Assembly (NCBI GenBank): GCA_016716745.1
Contig: JADJVD010000003.1
Location: 152,001 to 216,000 of the forward strand
DNA length: 64,000 nucleotides
From: Hyphomicrobiales bacterium
GTDB taxonomy: Bacteria > Pseudomonadota > Alphaproteobacteria > Rhizobiales > Beijerinckiaceae
Reading direction: 5' to 3'
Part shown: positions 50,967-60,573 of the stretch, in pieces
Layout of the letters: each line of letters begins with the position of its first letter
Numbering within the stretch: position 1 is the first letter of the stretch
The notes under the pieces: generated by a model
What the model saw: only the letters and a program-made list of their open reading frames with translations
Databases searched by the model: none
What the model was told of the DNA's origin: nothing
Made by a program: the position numbers and the translations under genes

Positions 50967-52754
50967 ATGCTTTCCTTCCTTCGACTCTATCTCCGCGTCC
51001 TGTCCTATCTCGGCTCGCAGAAGCGGGTGGCGGTCGCGCTGGTCGCGGCCAATCTGTCCCTCGCCATCGCGCAGTTCGCCGAGCCGATCCTGTTCGGACG
51101 GATCATCGACCGGCTGACGGCGGCGCAGGGCGCCGGACGGGCGACGAGCTGGAGCGAGATCCTGCCGCTGCTGGCGGCGTGGGGCGGCTTCGGCCTGTTC
51201 ACCATCGGCGCCTCGGTTCTGGTGGCGCTGCACGCCGACCGGCTGGCCCATCGCCGGCGCCTCGCGGTGATGTCGGACTATTTCGAGCATGTGCTGCATC
51301 TGCCGATGGGCTTCCACACGGGGATGCATTCGGGGCGCCTGCTGAAGGTGATGCTCGACGGCACCAACGCGATGTGGGGCCTGTGGCTCTCCTTCTTCCG
51401 CGAGCACTGCGCGTCCTTCGTCGCGCTGTTCGTGCTGCTGCCGCTGTCGCTGTTCCTGAACTGGCGGCTCGGCTCGCTGCTGATCGGCCTGCTGGTCGTC
51501 TTCGGCCTCGTCACGTCTTACGTGTTGAAGAAGACCGAGAAGCTGCAAGGCGAGGTCGAGCAGTATCACACCGATCTCGCCGAACGCGCCTCGGACGCGC
51601 TCGGCAACGTGCCGGTGATCCAGAGCTTCACGCGCATCGAGGCCGAGTCGCAGGGCTTGCGCGACATCATCACGCGGCTGCTCGGCGCGCAGATCCCCGT
51701 GCTGTCGTGGTGGGCGCTGACGGCGGTGGCCACGCGCGCCTCGGCGACGCTCACCGTGCTCGCGATCTTCGTGCTCGGCACCTGGCTGTTCATGCAGGGG
51801 CTCGCGACCATCGGCGAGATCGTCACCTTCATGAGCTTCGCGACGATGCTGATCGGCCGGCTCGAGCAGGTGGTCGGCTTCGTCAACTACATCTTCATGC
51901 AGGCGCCGAAGCTGACGGAGTTCTTCGAAATCCGCGACACGCTGCCGAGCGTTCGCGACAGGCCGGGCGCGGTCGATCCGGGCCGCCTCGCCGGCCGCGT
52001 CGCCTTCGAGAACGTCACCTTCGCCTACGATCCGCGCCGGCCCGCCGTCTCCGAGGCGAGCTTCGTCGCCCATCCCGGCGAGACGATCGCGCTCGTCGGC
52101 GCGACGGGCTCCGGCAAGTCGACGACGCTCGGCCTTCTGCATCGCGTCTACGATCCCGAGCAGGGGCGGATCACGATCGACGGGATCGACGTGCGCGACA
52201 TGCCGCTGGCGGCGCTGCGGCGGAACATCGGCGTCGTGTTCCAGGAGCCGATGCTGTTCGCCCGTTCGCTGAAGGAGAACCTGCTCGTCGGCAAGCCGGA
52301 CGCCAACGACGAGGAGATCGCGCTGGCGCTCGAGCGGGCGCAGGCGGCCGAGTTCGTGTCGCGACAGCCGGACGGGGTGGAGACCGTGATCGGCGAGCGC
52401 GGGCGCTCGCTGTCGGGCGGCGAGCGCCAGCGCGTCTCGATCGCGCGCGCGCTGCTGAAGGACCCGCCGATCATGATCCTCGACGAGGCGACGAGCGCGC
52501 TCGACGCGACGACCGAGCGGCTGCTGCAGGCCGCGCTCGATTCGGCGATGAAGGGGCGCACCACCTTCGTGATCGCCCACCGCCTCGCCACCGTGCGCAA
52601 CGCCGACCGCATTCTGGTGTTCGATCAGGGGCGCGTCGTCGAGTCGGGTTCGTTCGACGAGCTGGTGGCCAGGAACGGCCGCTTCGCGCAGCTTGCCCGC
52701 GCGCAGTTCATGGCCGGGCCGGCGCCGACGACGGCCACCGCCGCGGCGGGGTGA
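50967..52754 (+). CDS. ndvA: Cyclic beta-1,2-glucan ABC exporter NdvA/ChvA
   Basis: 595 residues. A half-transporter with a six-helix membrane domain (about 18-310) fused to an ATPase domain (about 335-575): Walker A GATGSGKST, signature LSGGERQR, Walker B IMILDEATSALD and H-loop AHRLAT. The membrane part (LYLRVLSYLGSQKR, VLHLPMGFHTGMHSGRLLK) follows the NdvA/ChvA pattern and the length fits. It exports cyclic beta-1,2-glucan to the periplasm, needed for osmoadaptation and host interaction in rhizobia. The glucan synthase NdvB/ChvB is not in this window. Confidence 0.92.
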   Translation: MLSFLRLYLRVLSYLGSQKRVAVALVAANLSLAIAQFAEPILFGRIIDRLTAAQGAGRATSWSEILPLLAAWGGFGLFTIGASVLVALHADRLAHRRRLAVMSDYFEHVLHLPMGFHTGMHSGRLLKVMLDGTNAMWGLWLSFFREHCASFVALFVLLPLSLFLNWRLGSLLIGLLVVFGLVTSYVLKKTEKLQGEVEQYHTDLAERASDALGNVPVIQSFTRIEAESQGLRDIITRLLGAQIPVLSWWALTAVATRASATLTVLAIFVLGTWLFMQGLATIGEIVTFMSFATMLIGRLEQVVGFVNYIFMQAPKLTEFFEIRDTLPSVRDRPGAVDPGRLAGRVAFENVTFAYDPRRPAVSEASFVAHPGETIALVGATGSGKSTTLGLLHRVYDPEQGRITIDGIDVRDMPLAALRRNIGVVFQEPMLFARSLKENLLVGKPDANDEEIALALERAQAAEFVSRQPDGVETVIGERGRSLSGGERQRVSIARALLKDPPIMILDEATSALDATTERLLQAALDSAMKGRTTFVIAHRLATVRNADRILVFDQGRVVESGSFDELVARNGRFAQLARAQFMAGPAPTTATAAAG

Positions 52755-52769
52755 CGGAGAAGCGGGAGC

Positions 52770-52830
52770 GGACCGCGAGCCACCGGCTCGCTCTGGCATT
52801 GAATGAAAGCGAGCCGGAGGCTCGCGGTCC
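52770..52830. repeat. Long inverted repeat between ndvA and aroKB; possible bidirectional terminator
   Basis: Two 23-base arms (52770-52792 and 52808-52830) pair with a single A-A mismatch around a 15-base loop. The outer arm reads GGACCGCGAGCC. The stem sits exactly between two convergent genes, so it could stop transcription from both sides, though it has no T tract. One arm recurs at 57405-57428. Confidence 0.8.
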
Positions 52831-52846
52831 GGCTGGGCTCGCTCTG

Positions 52847-54577
52847 TCAGCCCGCGAGTTCGGCCTCGAGGAAGCGCCGCACGGTCGCGCCGTCGACGCC
52901 CTTTTCGATGAAGCTCTGGCCGACGCCGCGCGCCAGGATGAAGGTCAGCGCGCCGCGCTGGACCTTCTTGTCCTGATACATCGCCTCCAGAATGTCCGTC
53001 GCGCCGAAGGACCATGCCGGAATGTCGCTGATGCGCGTCGGCAGGCCGACGGCTTTCAGATGCGCCTCGATACGGCCGACGTCCTGTCCCGAACAATGGC
53101 CGAGCGCTTGCGAGAAACGGAAGGCGCAGGCCATGCCGATGGCGACGCCCTCGCCATGCACGAGGCGGGCGCCGTCATATGTCGTCAGCCGCTCCAGCGC
53201 ATGGCCGAAAGTGTGGCCGAGATTGAGCAAGGCGCGGTCGCCCTGCTCGGTCTCGTCGCGGGCGACGACGGCGGCCTTGGCCGCGCAACTGCGCGCGATG
53301 GCCTCGACGCGCGCCGGGCCGCCGGCGAACACCTCGCGCCAGCGCGCCTCCAGCCAATCGAAGAAGGGCGCGTCGTCGATCAGCCCGTATTTGGCGACCT
53401 CCGCGTAGCCGGCGCGGAACTCGCGCTCGGGCAGCGTGTCGAGGGCGCTCGTGTCGGCGAGCACGAGGGCCGGCTGGTGGAAGGCGCCGACGAGATTCTT
53501 GCCGTGCTCGGAATTGATCCCGGTCTTGCCGCCGACCGAGGAATCGACTTGCGCCAGCAGGCTGGTCGGGATCTGCACGAAGCGCAAGCCGCGACGCACG
53601 GAGGCGGCGGCGAAGCCGGCCAGATCGCCGACGACGCCGCCGCCGAGGGCGACGACGAGATCGCCGCGCTCCATCCGCGCGGCGATGATCGCGTCGCAGG
53701 CCTGCGCGAAGCCTGCGTAGGATTTCGAGCCCTCGCCCGGCGCCATGACGATCGGCGCATGGCGGATGTCGGCGCCTTCGAGGCTCTCGGTGAGCGCCGC
53801 CAGATGCCGCGTCGCGACGTTACGGTCGGTCACGATGGCGCAGGCCGCGCCAGGCGCCAGATCGTGGATGAGGCGCCCCGCCTCGGCGATCAGGCCGGGG
53901 CCGATCAGGATGTCGTAGCCGCGCGCGCCGAGCTCGACGCGCACCCGCGCGGGGGCGGGACGCGCGGGCTCGGACGGGGCCGGCGTCGCGACCGGCGGCT
54001 CGTCGACCGAAAAGCGCGTCGCCAGTTCGGCGACGATCGCCTCGACCACCATTTCGTGCGGCTGCTCGCGTGAGGTGATCGTGATCTCGGCGAGGGCGTA
54101 GACCGGGTAGCGCTGGTCCATCAGCCGGCGCAGCGTGCCCTCGGGGTCGGGCGTCTGCAGCAGCGGCCGGTTGGCGCGCTTGCGCACGCGGCGCATCAGC
54201 ACCTCGAAATCGGCCTTCAGCCAGATCGAGACGCCGGCCCGCGCGATGGCGGCGCGGGTCGATTCGTTCATGTAGGCGCCGCCGCCCGTGGCCAGCACGC
54301 GCGGGCCGTTGGCGAGAAGGCGGGCGATGACGCGGCGCTCGCCGTCGCGGAAATAGGCCTCGCCGTGCTCGGCGAAGATCTCCGGGATGGTCATGCCCGC
54401 GGCCGCCTCGATCTCGTGGTCGGCGTCGGCGTAGGGCAGGCCGAGGCGCTGGGCGAGGCGGCGGCCGACCGAGGTCTTGCCGGCGCCCATCATGCCGACG
54501 AGCACGATGCAGCGTTCGCCGAGCGCTTTCACGAGCGCGGCGTCGCGGGGGTGGCGCGTCTGGGCGGGCGCGTTCAT
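52847..54577 (-). CDS. aroKB: Fused shikimate kinase / 3-dehydroquinate synthase (AroK-AroB)
   Basis: 576 residues. N-terminal shikimate kinase (about 20-190): P-loop GMMGAGKTS at 28-36, DADHEIE, GGGAY, and the lid region RANRPLL. A Pro/Ala-rich linker (about 195-212) joins a complete 3-dehydroquinate synthase (about 213-576): GEGSKSYAGF, GGGVVGDLAGFAAA, QVDSSVGGKTGIN, LPEREFRAGYAEVAKYGLI in part, and HTFGHALE. The two steps are separated in the shikimate pathway (kinase step 5, synthase step 2). Separate adjacent aroK and aroB genes are the more usual alphaproteobacterial arrangement. No stop or start separates the domains. Confidence 0.93.
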   Translation of the reverse strand: MNAPAQTRHPRDAALVKALGERCIVLVGMMGAGKTSVGRRLAQRLGLPYADADHEIEAAAGMTIPEIFAEHGEAYFRDGERRVIARLLANGPRVLATGGGAYMNESTRAAIARAGVSIWLKADFEVLMRRVRKRANRPLLQTPDPEGTLRRLMDQRYPVYALAEITITSREQPHEMVVEAIVAELATRFSVDEPPVATPAPSEPARPAPARVRVELGARGYDILIGPGLIAEAGRLIHDLAPGAACAIVTDRNVATRHLAALTESLEGADIRHAPIVMAPGEGSKSYAGFAQACDAIIAARMERGDLVVALGGGVVGDLAGFAAASVRRGLRFVQIPTSLLAQVDSSVGGKTGINSEHGKNLVGAFHQPALVLADTSALDTLPEREFRAGYAEVAKYGLIDDAPFFDWLEARWREVFAGGPARVEAIARSCAAKAAVVARDETEQGDRALLNLGHTFGHALERLTTYDGARLVHGEGVAIGMACAFRFSQALGHCSGQDVGRIEAHLKAVGLPTRISDIPAWSFGATDILEAMYQDKKVQRGALTFILARGVGQSFIEKGVDGATVRRFLEAELAG

Positions 54578-54708
54578 GCCGGCTCCTTAGCATGCGTCGC
54601 CGCGCGGCATAAGCGGGCCTTGCGGCGGATGGCGCGCGGCGCGTAATGCTTGGGCCGCCGCCGCGCGCGTCCCGTTCGGGCCGCGCCGGGCGGCGCAGGG
54701 GGATCGCC

Positions 54709-54855
54709 GTGCCGAGCCTGTTCCGCTTCCTCCTCGTCGTCGCCGTGCTGGCGGGCGCAGCCTGGGGCGCGATGTGGGCGCTCGCCACCTTCGTCGAGCC
54801 GCAGTCGCGGGAAATGTCGCAGACCATTCCCTCGTCCCGGCTGACCGGGCGCTGA
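54709..54855 (+). CDS. Small conserved-type membrane protein upstream of xerD
   Basis: 48 residues from GTG 54709. One membrane helix (FLLVVAVLAGAAWGAMWALA) followed by TFVEPQSREMSQTIPSSRL. Short proteins of this form are found just before xerD in related genomes, as far as I recall. GGGGA lies just upstream. It ends five bases before the xerD ATG, so translation is probably coupled. Function unknown. Confidence 0.65.
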   Translation: MPSLFRFLLVVAVLAGAAWGAMWALATFVEPQSREMSQTIPSSRLTGR

Positions 54856-54860
54856 GGCCG

Positions 54861-55829
54861 ATGGCGGTCTCCTTCGCCGCGCATCTCGACGCTTTCCTCG
54901 AATCCCTGTCGGCCGAGCGGGGCGCGGCGGCCAACACGCTGGCCGCCTATCGGCGCGACCTCGACGACTACGCCGGCTTTCTCGCCGGCGCCGGCCGCGA
55001 CGTGGGCGCGGCGACGACCGGCGACGTGCGCGCCTGGCTCGCCGATCTCGACACGCGCGGCATGGCGACGACGACGGCGGCGCGGCGGCTGTCGGCGGTG
55101 CGGCAGTTCCACAAGTTTCTCTACGCCGAGGGGTGGCGCGGCGACGATCCGACGGTGATCGTCGAGGGGCCGCGGCGCGGCCGCGCCCTGCCGAAGGTGA
55201 TGTCGGAGGCCGACGTCGCGCGCCTGCTCGACGTCGCGGCCGAGGGCGTCGACGACGCGGCGAGGCCGCTCGCCGAGCGCCTGCGCGCGGCGCGCACGCT
55301 GGCGCTGCTCGAACTGCTCTACGCCTCGGGGCTGCGCGTGTCCGAACTGGTCGCCCTGCCGGCGGCGGCGGCGCGGGCGCGCGGCGACATGCTGGCGGTG
55401 CGCGGCAAGGGCGGGCGCGAGCGCCTCGTGCCGCTCTCCGATCCGGCGCGGCGCGCGGTCGAGCGCTATCGCGCGCTGCTCGCCGAGAAGCAGGGCGGGG
55501 CGGTCGCCGGCAAATGGCTGTTCCCGGCCGACAGCGCGTCGGGCCATCTCACCCGGCAGGCCTTCGCGCGCGACCTCAAGGACGCGGCGAGCGCGGCCGG
55601 GTTGCCGGCGGCGAAAATCTCCCCCCATGTGCTGCGCCACGCCTTCGCCAGCCATTTGCTGCAGAACGGCGCCGATCTGCGCGTCGTGCAGGAACTGCTC
55701 GGCCACGCAGACGTCGCGACGACGCAGATCTACACCCATGTGCTCGACGAGCGGGTGAAGGCGATGGTGCGCGATCTGCACCCGATGTCCGACGAGACCG
55801 ACCCGTCCGATCCGACGCGGCGGCGCTGA
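54861..55829 (+). CDS. xerD: Site-specific tyrosine recombinase XerD
   Basis: 322 residues. N-terminal SAM-like core-binding domain (about 5-95), catalytic domain with the full set R159, K183, H256-x-x-R259, H282 and Y291 (motifs SGLRVSEL, RGKGGRERLV, HVLRHAFASHLL, GHADVATTQIY). It resolves chromosome dimers at dif with XerC. The pattern LLYASGLRVSELVAL and the neighbouring small membrane gene favour XerD over XerC. Confidence 0.93.
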   Translation: MAVSFAAHLDAFLESLSAERGAAANTLAAYRRDLDDYAGFLAGAGRDVGAATTGDVRAWLADLDTRGMATTTAARRLSAVRQFHKFLYAEGWRGDDPTVIVEGPRRGRALPKVMSEADVARLLDVAAEGVDDAARPLAERLRAARTLALLELLYASGLRVSELVALPAAAARARGDMLAVRGKGGRERLVPLSDPARRAVERYRALLAEKQGGAVAGKWLFPADSASGHLTRQAFARDLKDAASAAGLPAAKISPHVLRHAFASHLLQNGADLRVVQELLGHADVATTQIYTHVLDERVKAMVRDLHPMSDETDPSDPTRRR

Positions 55830-55841
55830 GCCGGCGAGGGG

Positions 55842-56141
55842 TCAGCTCGGAACGGCCTTCGAGACGCGCGCCTTCAAGAGGCGCGAGGCGCGGAAGACGA
55901 CGATGCGGCGCGGGGTAATGCGGGCCGGCTCGCCGCTCTTGGGGTTGCGCCCCATCCGCTCGGCCTTCTTGCGCACCACGAACGAGCCGAAGCCGGACAG
56001 CTTCACTTCCTCGCCGACGGCGATGGTCTCGACGATTTCGGCGATGACGGCGTCGACGATGGCTGCGCAATCGCGGCGCGACGTCTTGACGATGGGATAG
56101 ATTGTCTCGGTGAGGTCGGCGCGCGTGAGATTCTGGCGCAA
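55842..56141 (-). CDS. HU/IHF-family DNA-bending protein (IHF alpha-like)
   Basis: 99 residues when started at TTG 56141, which has GGAGAG six bases upstream and gives exactly the family length; the in-frame GTG at 56222 would add an unlike, Phe/Arg-rich leader. The fold is clear: LTRADLTETIY, VKLSGFGSFVVRKKAER, and the DNA-intercalating arm GRNPKSGEPARITPRRIVVFRAS. The Pro in the RNPKSG arm is the wedge residue of HU/IHF. It resembles IhfA most but is diverged, so it may be a paralogue. It lies between xerD and xerC and converges with xerD. Confidence 0.85.
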   Translation of the reverse strand: MRQNLTRADLTETIYPIVKTSRRDCAAIVDAVIAEIVETIAVGEEVKLSGFGSFVVRKKAERMGRNPKSGEPARITPRRIVVFRASRLLKARVSKAVPS

Positions 56142-56232
56142 AGGCGCTCTCCAAAAAAGCGAGAGACCGCGTCCTGAGACGGGCCTGCGGCGAAAAAGCG
56201 CCGCTTCGAGAAAAAAAGACACACGGCGCCAG

Positions 56233-56275
56233 ATAATAGTCCGATCCGCCGATTGACCCTGTTTTCGGCGCCGAA
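56233..56275 (-). promoter_or_regulatory. Predicted promoter and palindrome upstream of the IHF-like gene
   Basis: On the minus strand TATTAT (56238-56233) matches five of six bases of a -10 element. A perfect 12-base palindrome TTCGGCGCCGAA lies at 56264-56275, just upstream of the expected -35 position, and could be an operator. No good -35 hexamer is seen, as would suit an activator- or repressor-controlled promoter. Confidence 0.35.
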
Positions 56276-56353
56276 GCCGCGCTTGTCAACCGCGTCGATA
56301 TGCGGATTTCCGCAGCTGGACGGCGGCGCGGGAATCGGCAGGGTCCGCGTGCC

Positions 56354-57316
<963 letters not shown>

Positions 57317-57404
57317 CGCGTCAGCCTGCGTCAGCGTGGTGAACGAATCGTATCGCGCTCAACATGCGCCTTGCGCCGAGGCGGCGCGAGGGACAAGGGT
57401 TTCT

Positions 57405-57428
57405 GCGAGCCGGAGGCGCGCGGTCCGG
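57405..57428. repeat. Half-copy of the 52.8-kb palindromic repeat
   Basis: Matches one arm (GCGAGCCGGAGG...GCGGTCCGG) of the inverted repeat at 52809-52832 with one difference in 24 bases. It lies just upstream of the DUF3088 gene. Confidence 0.7.
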
Positions 57429-57446
57429 GTCTCGACGGAGCCTGAG

Positions 57447-57815
57447 ATGGAGAAAGACATCCTGTTCCTGCTGCCGCCCGCCTTCGAGGTGGACGGGGAG
57501 GGGCCGTGGTTCTGCCCGGATTGCGCGCCGGTGGAGGGGTTGCTCGCCAGCTATCCGACGCTGAAGGGCGGGCTCGACATCCGCTACGTCGCCTCCTTCG
57601 ACCGGCCGCGGGCGGAGATGGTCGCTCTGGTCGGCGAAGCGCATCAGGGCTGTCCGACGCTGCTGACGCGGACGCGGCCGACAAGCGTCGCGGCGGCGCA
57701 GGCGAACGGCTGGTTCGTGATCGCCGACCCCGGGCCGATCGCCCGCTACCTGCGCGAGCGCTTCGGCATCCCGCGCTCGCGGGCGGACCGCGACAAGCCG
57801 GACGTCGCGCCTTAA
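57447..57815 (+). CDS. DUF3088 family protein
   Basis: 122 residues. Starts DILFLLPPAFEVDGEGPWFCPDCAPVEGLL, cited here only through its FCPDCAPVEG core with a CxxC pair, then YPTLKGGLDIRYV and a thioredoxin-like GCPTLLT segment. This fits DUF3088, small proteins of unknown role that look thioredoxin-like. GGAG precedes ATG 57447. Its stop shares a TTAA with the stop of the convergent GNAT gene. Confidence 0.82.
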   Translation: MEKDILFLLPPAFEVDGEGPWFCPDCAPVEGLLASYPTLKGGLDIRYVASFDRPRAEMVALVGEAHQGCPTLLTRTRPTSVAAAQANGWFVIADPGPIARYLRERFGIPRSRADRDKPDVAP

Positions 57816-58297
57816 GGAGCGAGCCGCTTCGCCAGAAAGGCCGTGCCGGCGACGGGCGTGTCGTAATAGGGCGCGGTCTCGACGAAGCCGAGGCGGGCGT
57901 AGAGCGCCTGCGCGTCCGCCATCGTCGGCAGCGTGTCGAGGCGGATTTCGCGGTAGCCGAGCGCGCGGGCGGCGTCGAGCACGGCTTCGGCCAGCGCCCG
58001 GCCGAGACGCAGGCCGCGCGCCGGCGGGGCCACATACAGCCGCTTCATCTCGCAAATGTCGGGCGGCGCCAGCGCGCGCAGGGCGACGCAGCCGAGCGCC
58101 GCCCCGTCCGCGCCGCGGGCGATCAGCAGCGCGCCGGCGGGCGGGGCGTATCTGCCGGGCAGGCCGGCGAGTTCGTCCGCAAAGCCCTGATAGGCGAGAT
58201 CGACCGGCAGCGAGCCCGCATAGGCGCGGAACAGGCGCGCGACGTCGCGCAGATCGGCCGGGCCGGCGGGCGCGACGACAAAGCCCGGCGCGCTCAC
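57812..58297 (-). CDS. GNAT family N-acetyltransferase
   Basis: 161 residues from GTG 58297, whose bases overlap the ubiG stop (GTGA). Acetyl-CoA binding motif A is seen as MKRLYVAPPARGLRLGRAL, then IRLDTLPTMADAQALYARLGF as motif B. The substrate is unknown. Translational coupling to ubiG suggests co-expression only. Confidence 0.85.
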   Translation of the reverse strand: MSAPGFVVAPAGPADLRDVARLFRAYAGSLPVDLAYQGFADELAGLPGRYAPPAGALLIARGADGAALGCVALRALAPPDICEMKRLYVAPPARGLRLGRALAEAVLDAARALGYREIRLDTLPTMADAQALYARLGFVETAPYYDTPVAGTAFLAKRLAP

Positions 58298-59067
58298 GCC
58301 GGCCGCGTCGCGGCGATCATGTAATTGACGTCGAGGTCGCGGCGGGAGACGCGCCAGTCGTCGGCGAGCGGGTGGTAGATAACGCCGGCGCGCTCGACCT
58401 CCTCGAGGCCGCCGGCGACGAGCATTCCCGCCAGCTCGTCCGGGGTGACGAATTTGCGCCAGTCATGCGTGCCGCGCGGCAGCCAGCGCAGCACATATTC
58501 GGCGCCGACGATGGCGAGCGCGTAGGCCTTCGGGGTGCGGTTCAGGGTCGAGACGAAGACGACGCCGCCCGGCCGCGCAAGGGAGGCGACGACGGCGAGG
58601 AAGGCGGCCGGCTCGACCACATGCTCGACCACCTCCATCGCGCACACCGCGTCGAACGTCTCGCCGGCGGCCGCCAGTTCCTCGGCGGTCGTGGCGCGGT
58701 AGTCGACGGACAGGCCGGCGCGCCGGGCGTGGGCGCGGGCGATGCCGATATTGCCGGGGGCGGGGTCGATCCCCGTCACTGCAGCGCCCATGCGGGCGAG
58801 CGGCTCGCACAGGATGCCGCCGCCGCAGCCGACGTCGAGAATGCGCAGGCCCGCAAGGGGCGCGGGCGCCTTCGGGTCGCGGCCGAAATGGGCGCACAGC
58901 CGCTCGCGCAGCCAGCCGACGCGGGCCGGGTTCATCCGGTGCAGCGGCTTCATCGGCCCTTTCACGTTCCACCATTCCTCGCCGAGCCGCTCGAACCGGG
59001 CGAGATCGGCCGGATCGACGCTGTCCGGGTGGAGCGCGGCAGGCGCGGCGGAATCGGCGGGCGACAT
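58294..59067 (-). CDS. ubiG: Ubiquinone biosynthesis O-methyltransferase UbiG
   Basis: 257 residues. SAM-binding motif LDVGCGGGILCEPLARMG, post-motif VTGIDP, and the UbiG marks WWNVKGPMKPLHRMNPAR near the N-terminus and STLNRTPKAYALAIVGAEY. It performs the O-methylation steps of ubiquinone synthesis. ATG 59067 has GGGA at good spacing and is preferred over GTG 59079. Divergent from lysC. Confidence 0.95.
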   Translation of the reverse strand: MSPADSAAPAALHPDSVDPADLARFERLGEEWWNVKGPMKPLHRMNPARVGWLRERLCAHFGRDPKAPAPLAGLRILDVGCGGGILCEPLARMGAAVTGIDPAPGNIGIARAHARRAGLSVDYRATTAEELAAAGETFDAVCAMEVVEHVVEPAAFLAVVASLARPGGVVFVSTLNRTPKAYALAIVGAEYVLRWLPRGTHDWRKFVTPDELAGMLVAGGLEEVERAGVIYHPLADDWRVSRRDLDVNYMIAATRPA

Positions 59068-59124
59068 GCGAAATCCCACGAAAAAGCTAGGCTCGGCGCG
59101 CCCGCGCGCCGCAGGGGCGCGGCG

Positions 59125-59199
59125 TTGACAGGGGCGGTCGAGGCCGTATGTATACGCGCCCTCGCGGGGCGGGGCGAGCCTTGGCGTGAGCCTTGGCGC
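59125..59199 (+). promoter_or_regulatory. Predicted lysC promoter and leader with 12-base direct repeat
   Basis: A perfect -35 TTGACA (59125-59130) is followed after 16-18 bases by an AT-rich -10 region TATGTATA (59147-59154), giving a start near 59162 and a leader of about 70 bases. The leader holds a tandem duplicate GAGCCTTGGCGY at 59176-59187 and 59188-59199. I see no known riboswitch or leader peptide. Confidence 0.55.
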
Positions 59200-59234
59200 G
59201 CGCCTGCATTCAACAAGTTTCGAGCCGGTATCCG

Positions 59235-60475
59235 ATGGCCCGTCTGGTGATGAAGTTCGGCGGCACGTCGGTCGCCAATATCGAGCGAATCCGCAACGTC
59301 GCCCAGCACGTCAAGCGCGAGGTCGACGCCGGCAATGAGGTGGCGGTGGTCGTCTCGGCGATGTCCGGCAAGACGAACGAACTCGTTGGCTGGTGCCGCG
59401 AGGCCTCGCCGATCCACGACGCGCGCGAATACGACGCCATCGTCGCCTCCGGCGAGCTCGTGACGGCGGGCCTGCTCGCCATCGTGCTGCAGGCATCGGC
59501 ATGCAGGCGCGCTCCTGGCAGGGCTGGCAGATCCCGATCAAGACGAGCGACGCGCACGGCTCGGCGCGGATCGAGGCGATCGACGGCGCGGAGATCGTCA
59601 AGCGCTTCTCCGAGCGCAAGGAAGTGGCGGTGATCGCCGGCTTCCAGGGGATTCATGCCGCGACGGGCCGGGTGACGACGCTCGGCCGCGGCGGCTCGGA
59701 CACGAGCGCGGTGGCGGTCGCCGCCGCCATCAAGGCCGACCGCTGCGACATCTATACGGACGTCGACGGCGTCTACACGACCGATCCGCGCGTCGTGCAC
59801 AAGGCGCGCCGGCTCGACCGCGTCTCCTTCGAGGAGATGCTGGAGATGGCCTCGCTCGGGGCCAAGGTGCTGCAGGTGCGTTCGGTCGAAGTGGCGATGG
59901 TGCACAGGGTTCCGACCTATGTGCGCTCCTCCTTCGACGATCCGGCCGATCCCAAGCCCGGCACGCTCATCTGCGACGAGGAGGACATCGTGGAACAGCA
60001 GGTCGTCACCGGCATCGCCTTCTCGAAGGACGAGGCGCAGATCACGCTGCGCGGCGTCCCCGACCGGCCCGGCATCGCGGCGTCGATCTTCATGCCGCTC
60101 GCGGAAGCCAACATCAATGTCGACATGATCATCCAGGTCGTCTCCGACGACCGCGAGACGACGGATCTCACCTTCACCGTGCCGGTGGCCGAATTCGCCA
60201 AGGCGAAGGCGATCATCGAGAGCGAGCGGCCGGTGGTGCCCTATGCCGAGCTGAACGGCACGACCGATGTGGTGAAGATCTCGGCCATCGGCGTCGGCAT
60301 GCGCAGCCACGCCGGCGTCGCGGCCAAGGCGTTCAAGGCGCTGTCGGAGAAGGGCGTCAACATCCGCGCCATCACCACCTCCGAGATCAAGTTCTCGGTG
60401 CTGATCGACGCCGAATACACCGAGCTGGCGGTGCGCACGCTGCACACGCTCTACGGGCTCGACTCGGCCGCCTGA
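59235..60475 (+). pseudogene. lysC: Aspartate kinase LysC (one-base frameshift, probably a sequence error)
   Basis: First step of the aspartate pathway to lysine, threonine and methionine. Kinase domain MKFGGTSVA and SGKTNEL, EYDAIVASGELVTAGLL, WQGWQIPIKTSDAHG; GRGGSDTSAVAVAAA and YTDVDGVYTTDPR; then two ACT domains (GITLRGVPDRPG-type and ISAIGVGMRSHAGVAAK). The frame breaks near 59493: reading LLAIVLQ must shift to reach GIGMQARSWQGW, as one base is missing in CTGCAGGCATCGGC. With the base restored the gene has 413 residues, normal for the family. Everything else is intact, so error is likelier than loss. Tagged pseudogene only because the frame as given is broken. Confidence 0.88.
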
Positions 60476-60573
60476 AGCGGCGCCTCGCGGCGCCCGCGCT
60501 CCGGCTGGCCGAGCGCGGGTTGGCCGAATTGACGCGCGGGCGCATCATGAGCCCTCCACGGGGAGGGATCGTC

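Noticed and set aside
59155..59234. Lysine riboswitch or leader peptide before lysC
   Set aside because: The leader of about 70 bases is too short for a lysine riboswitch and shows no Lys/Thr/Met codon run.
59480..59510. Programmed frameshift in lysC
   Set aside because: No slippery heptamer, Shine-Dalgarno-like stimulator or downstream stem at the site, and other errors are found in the same assembly.
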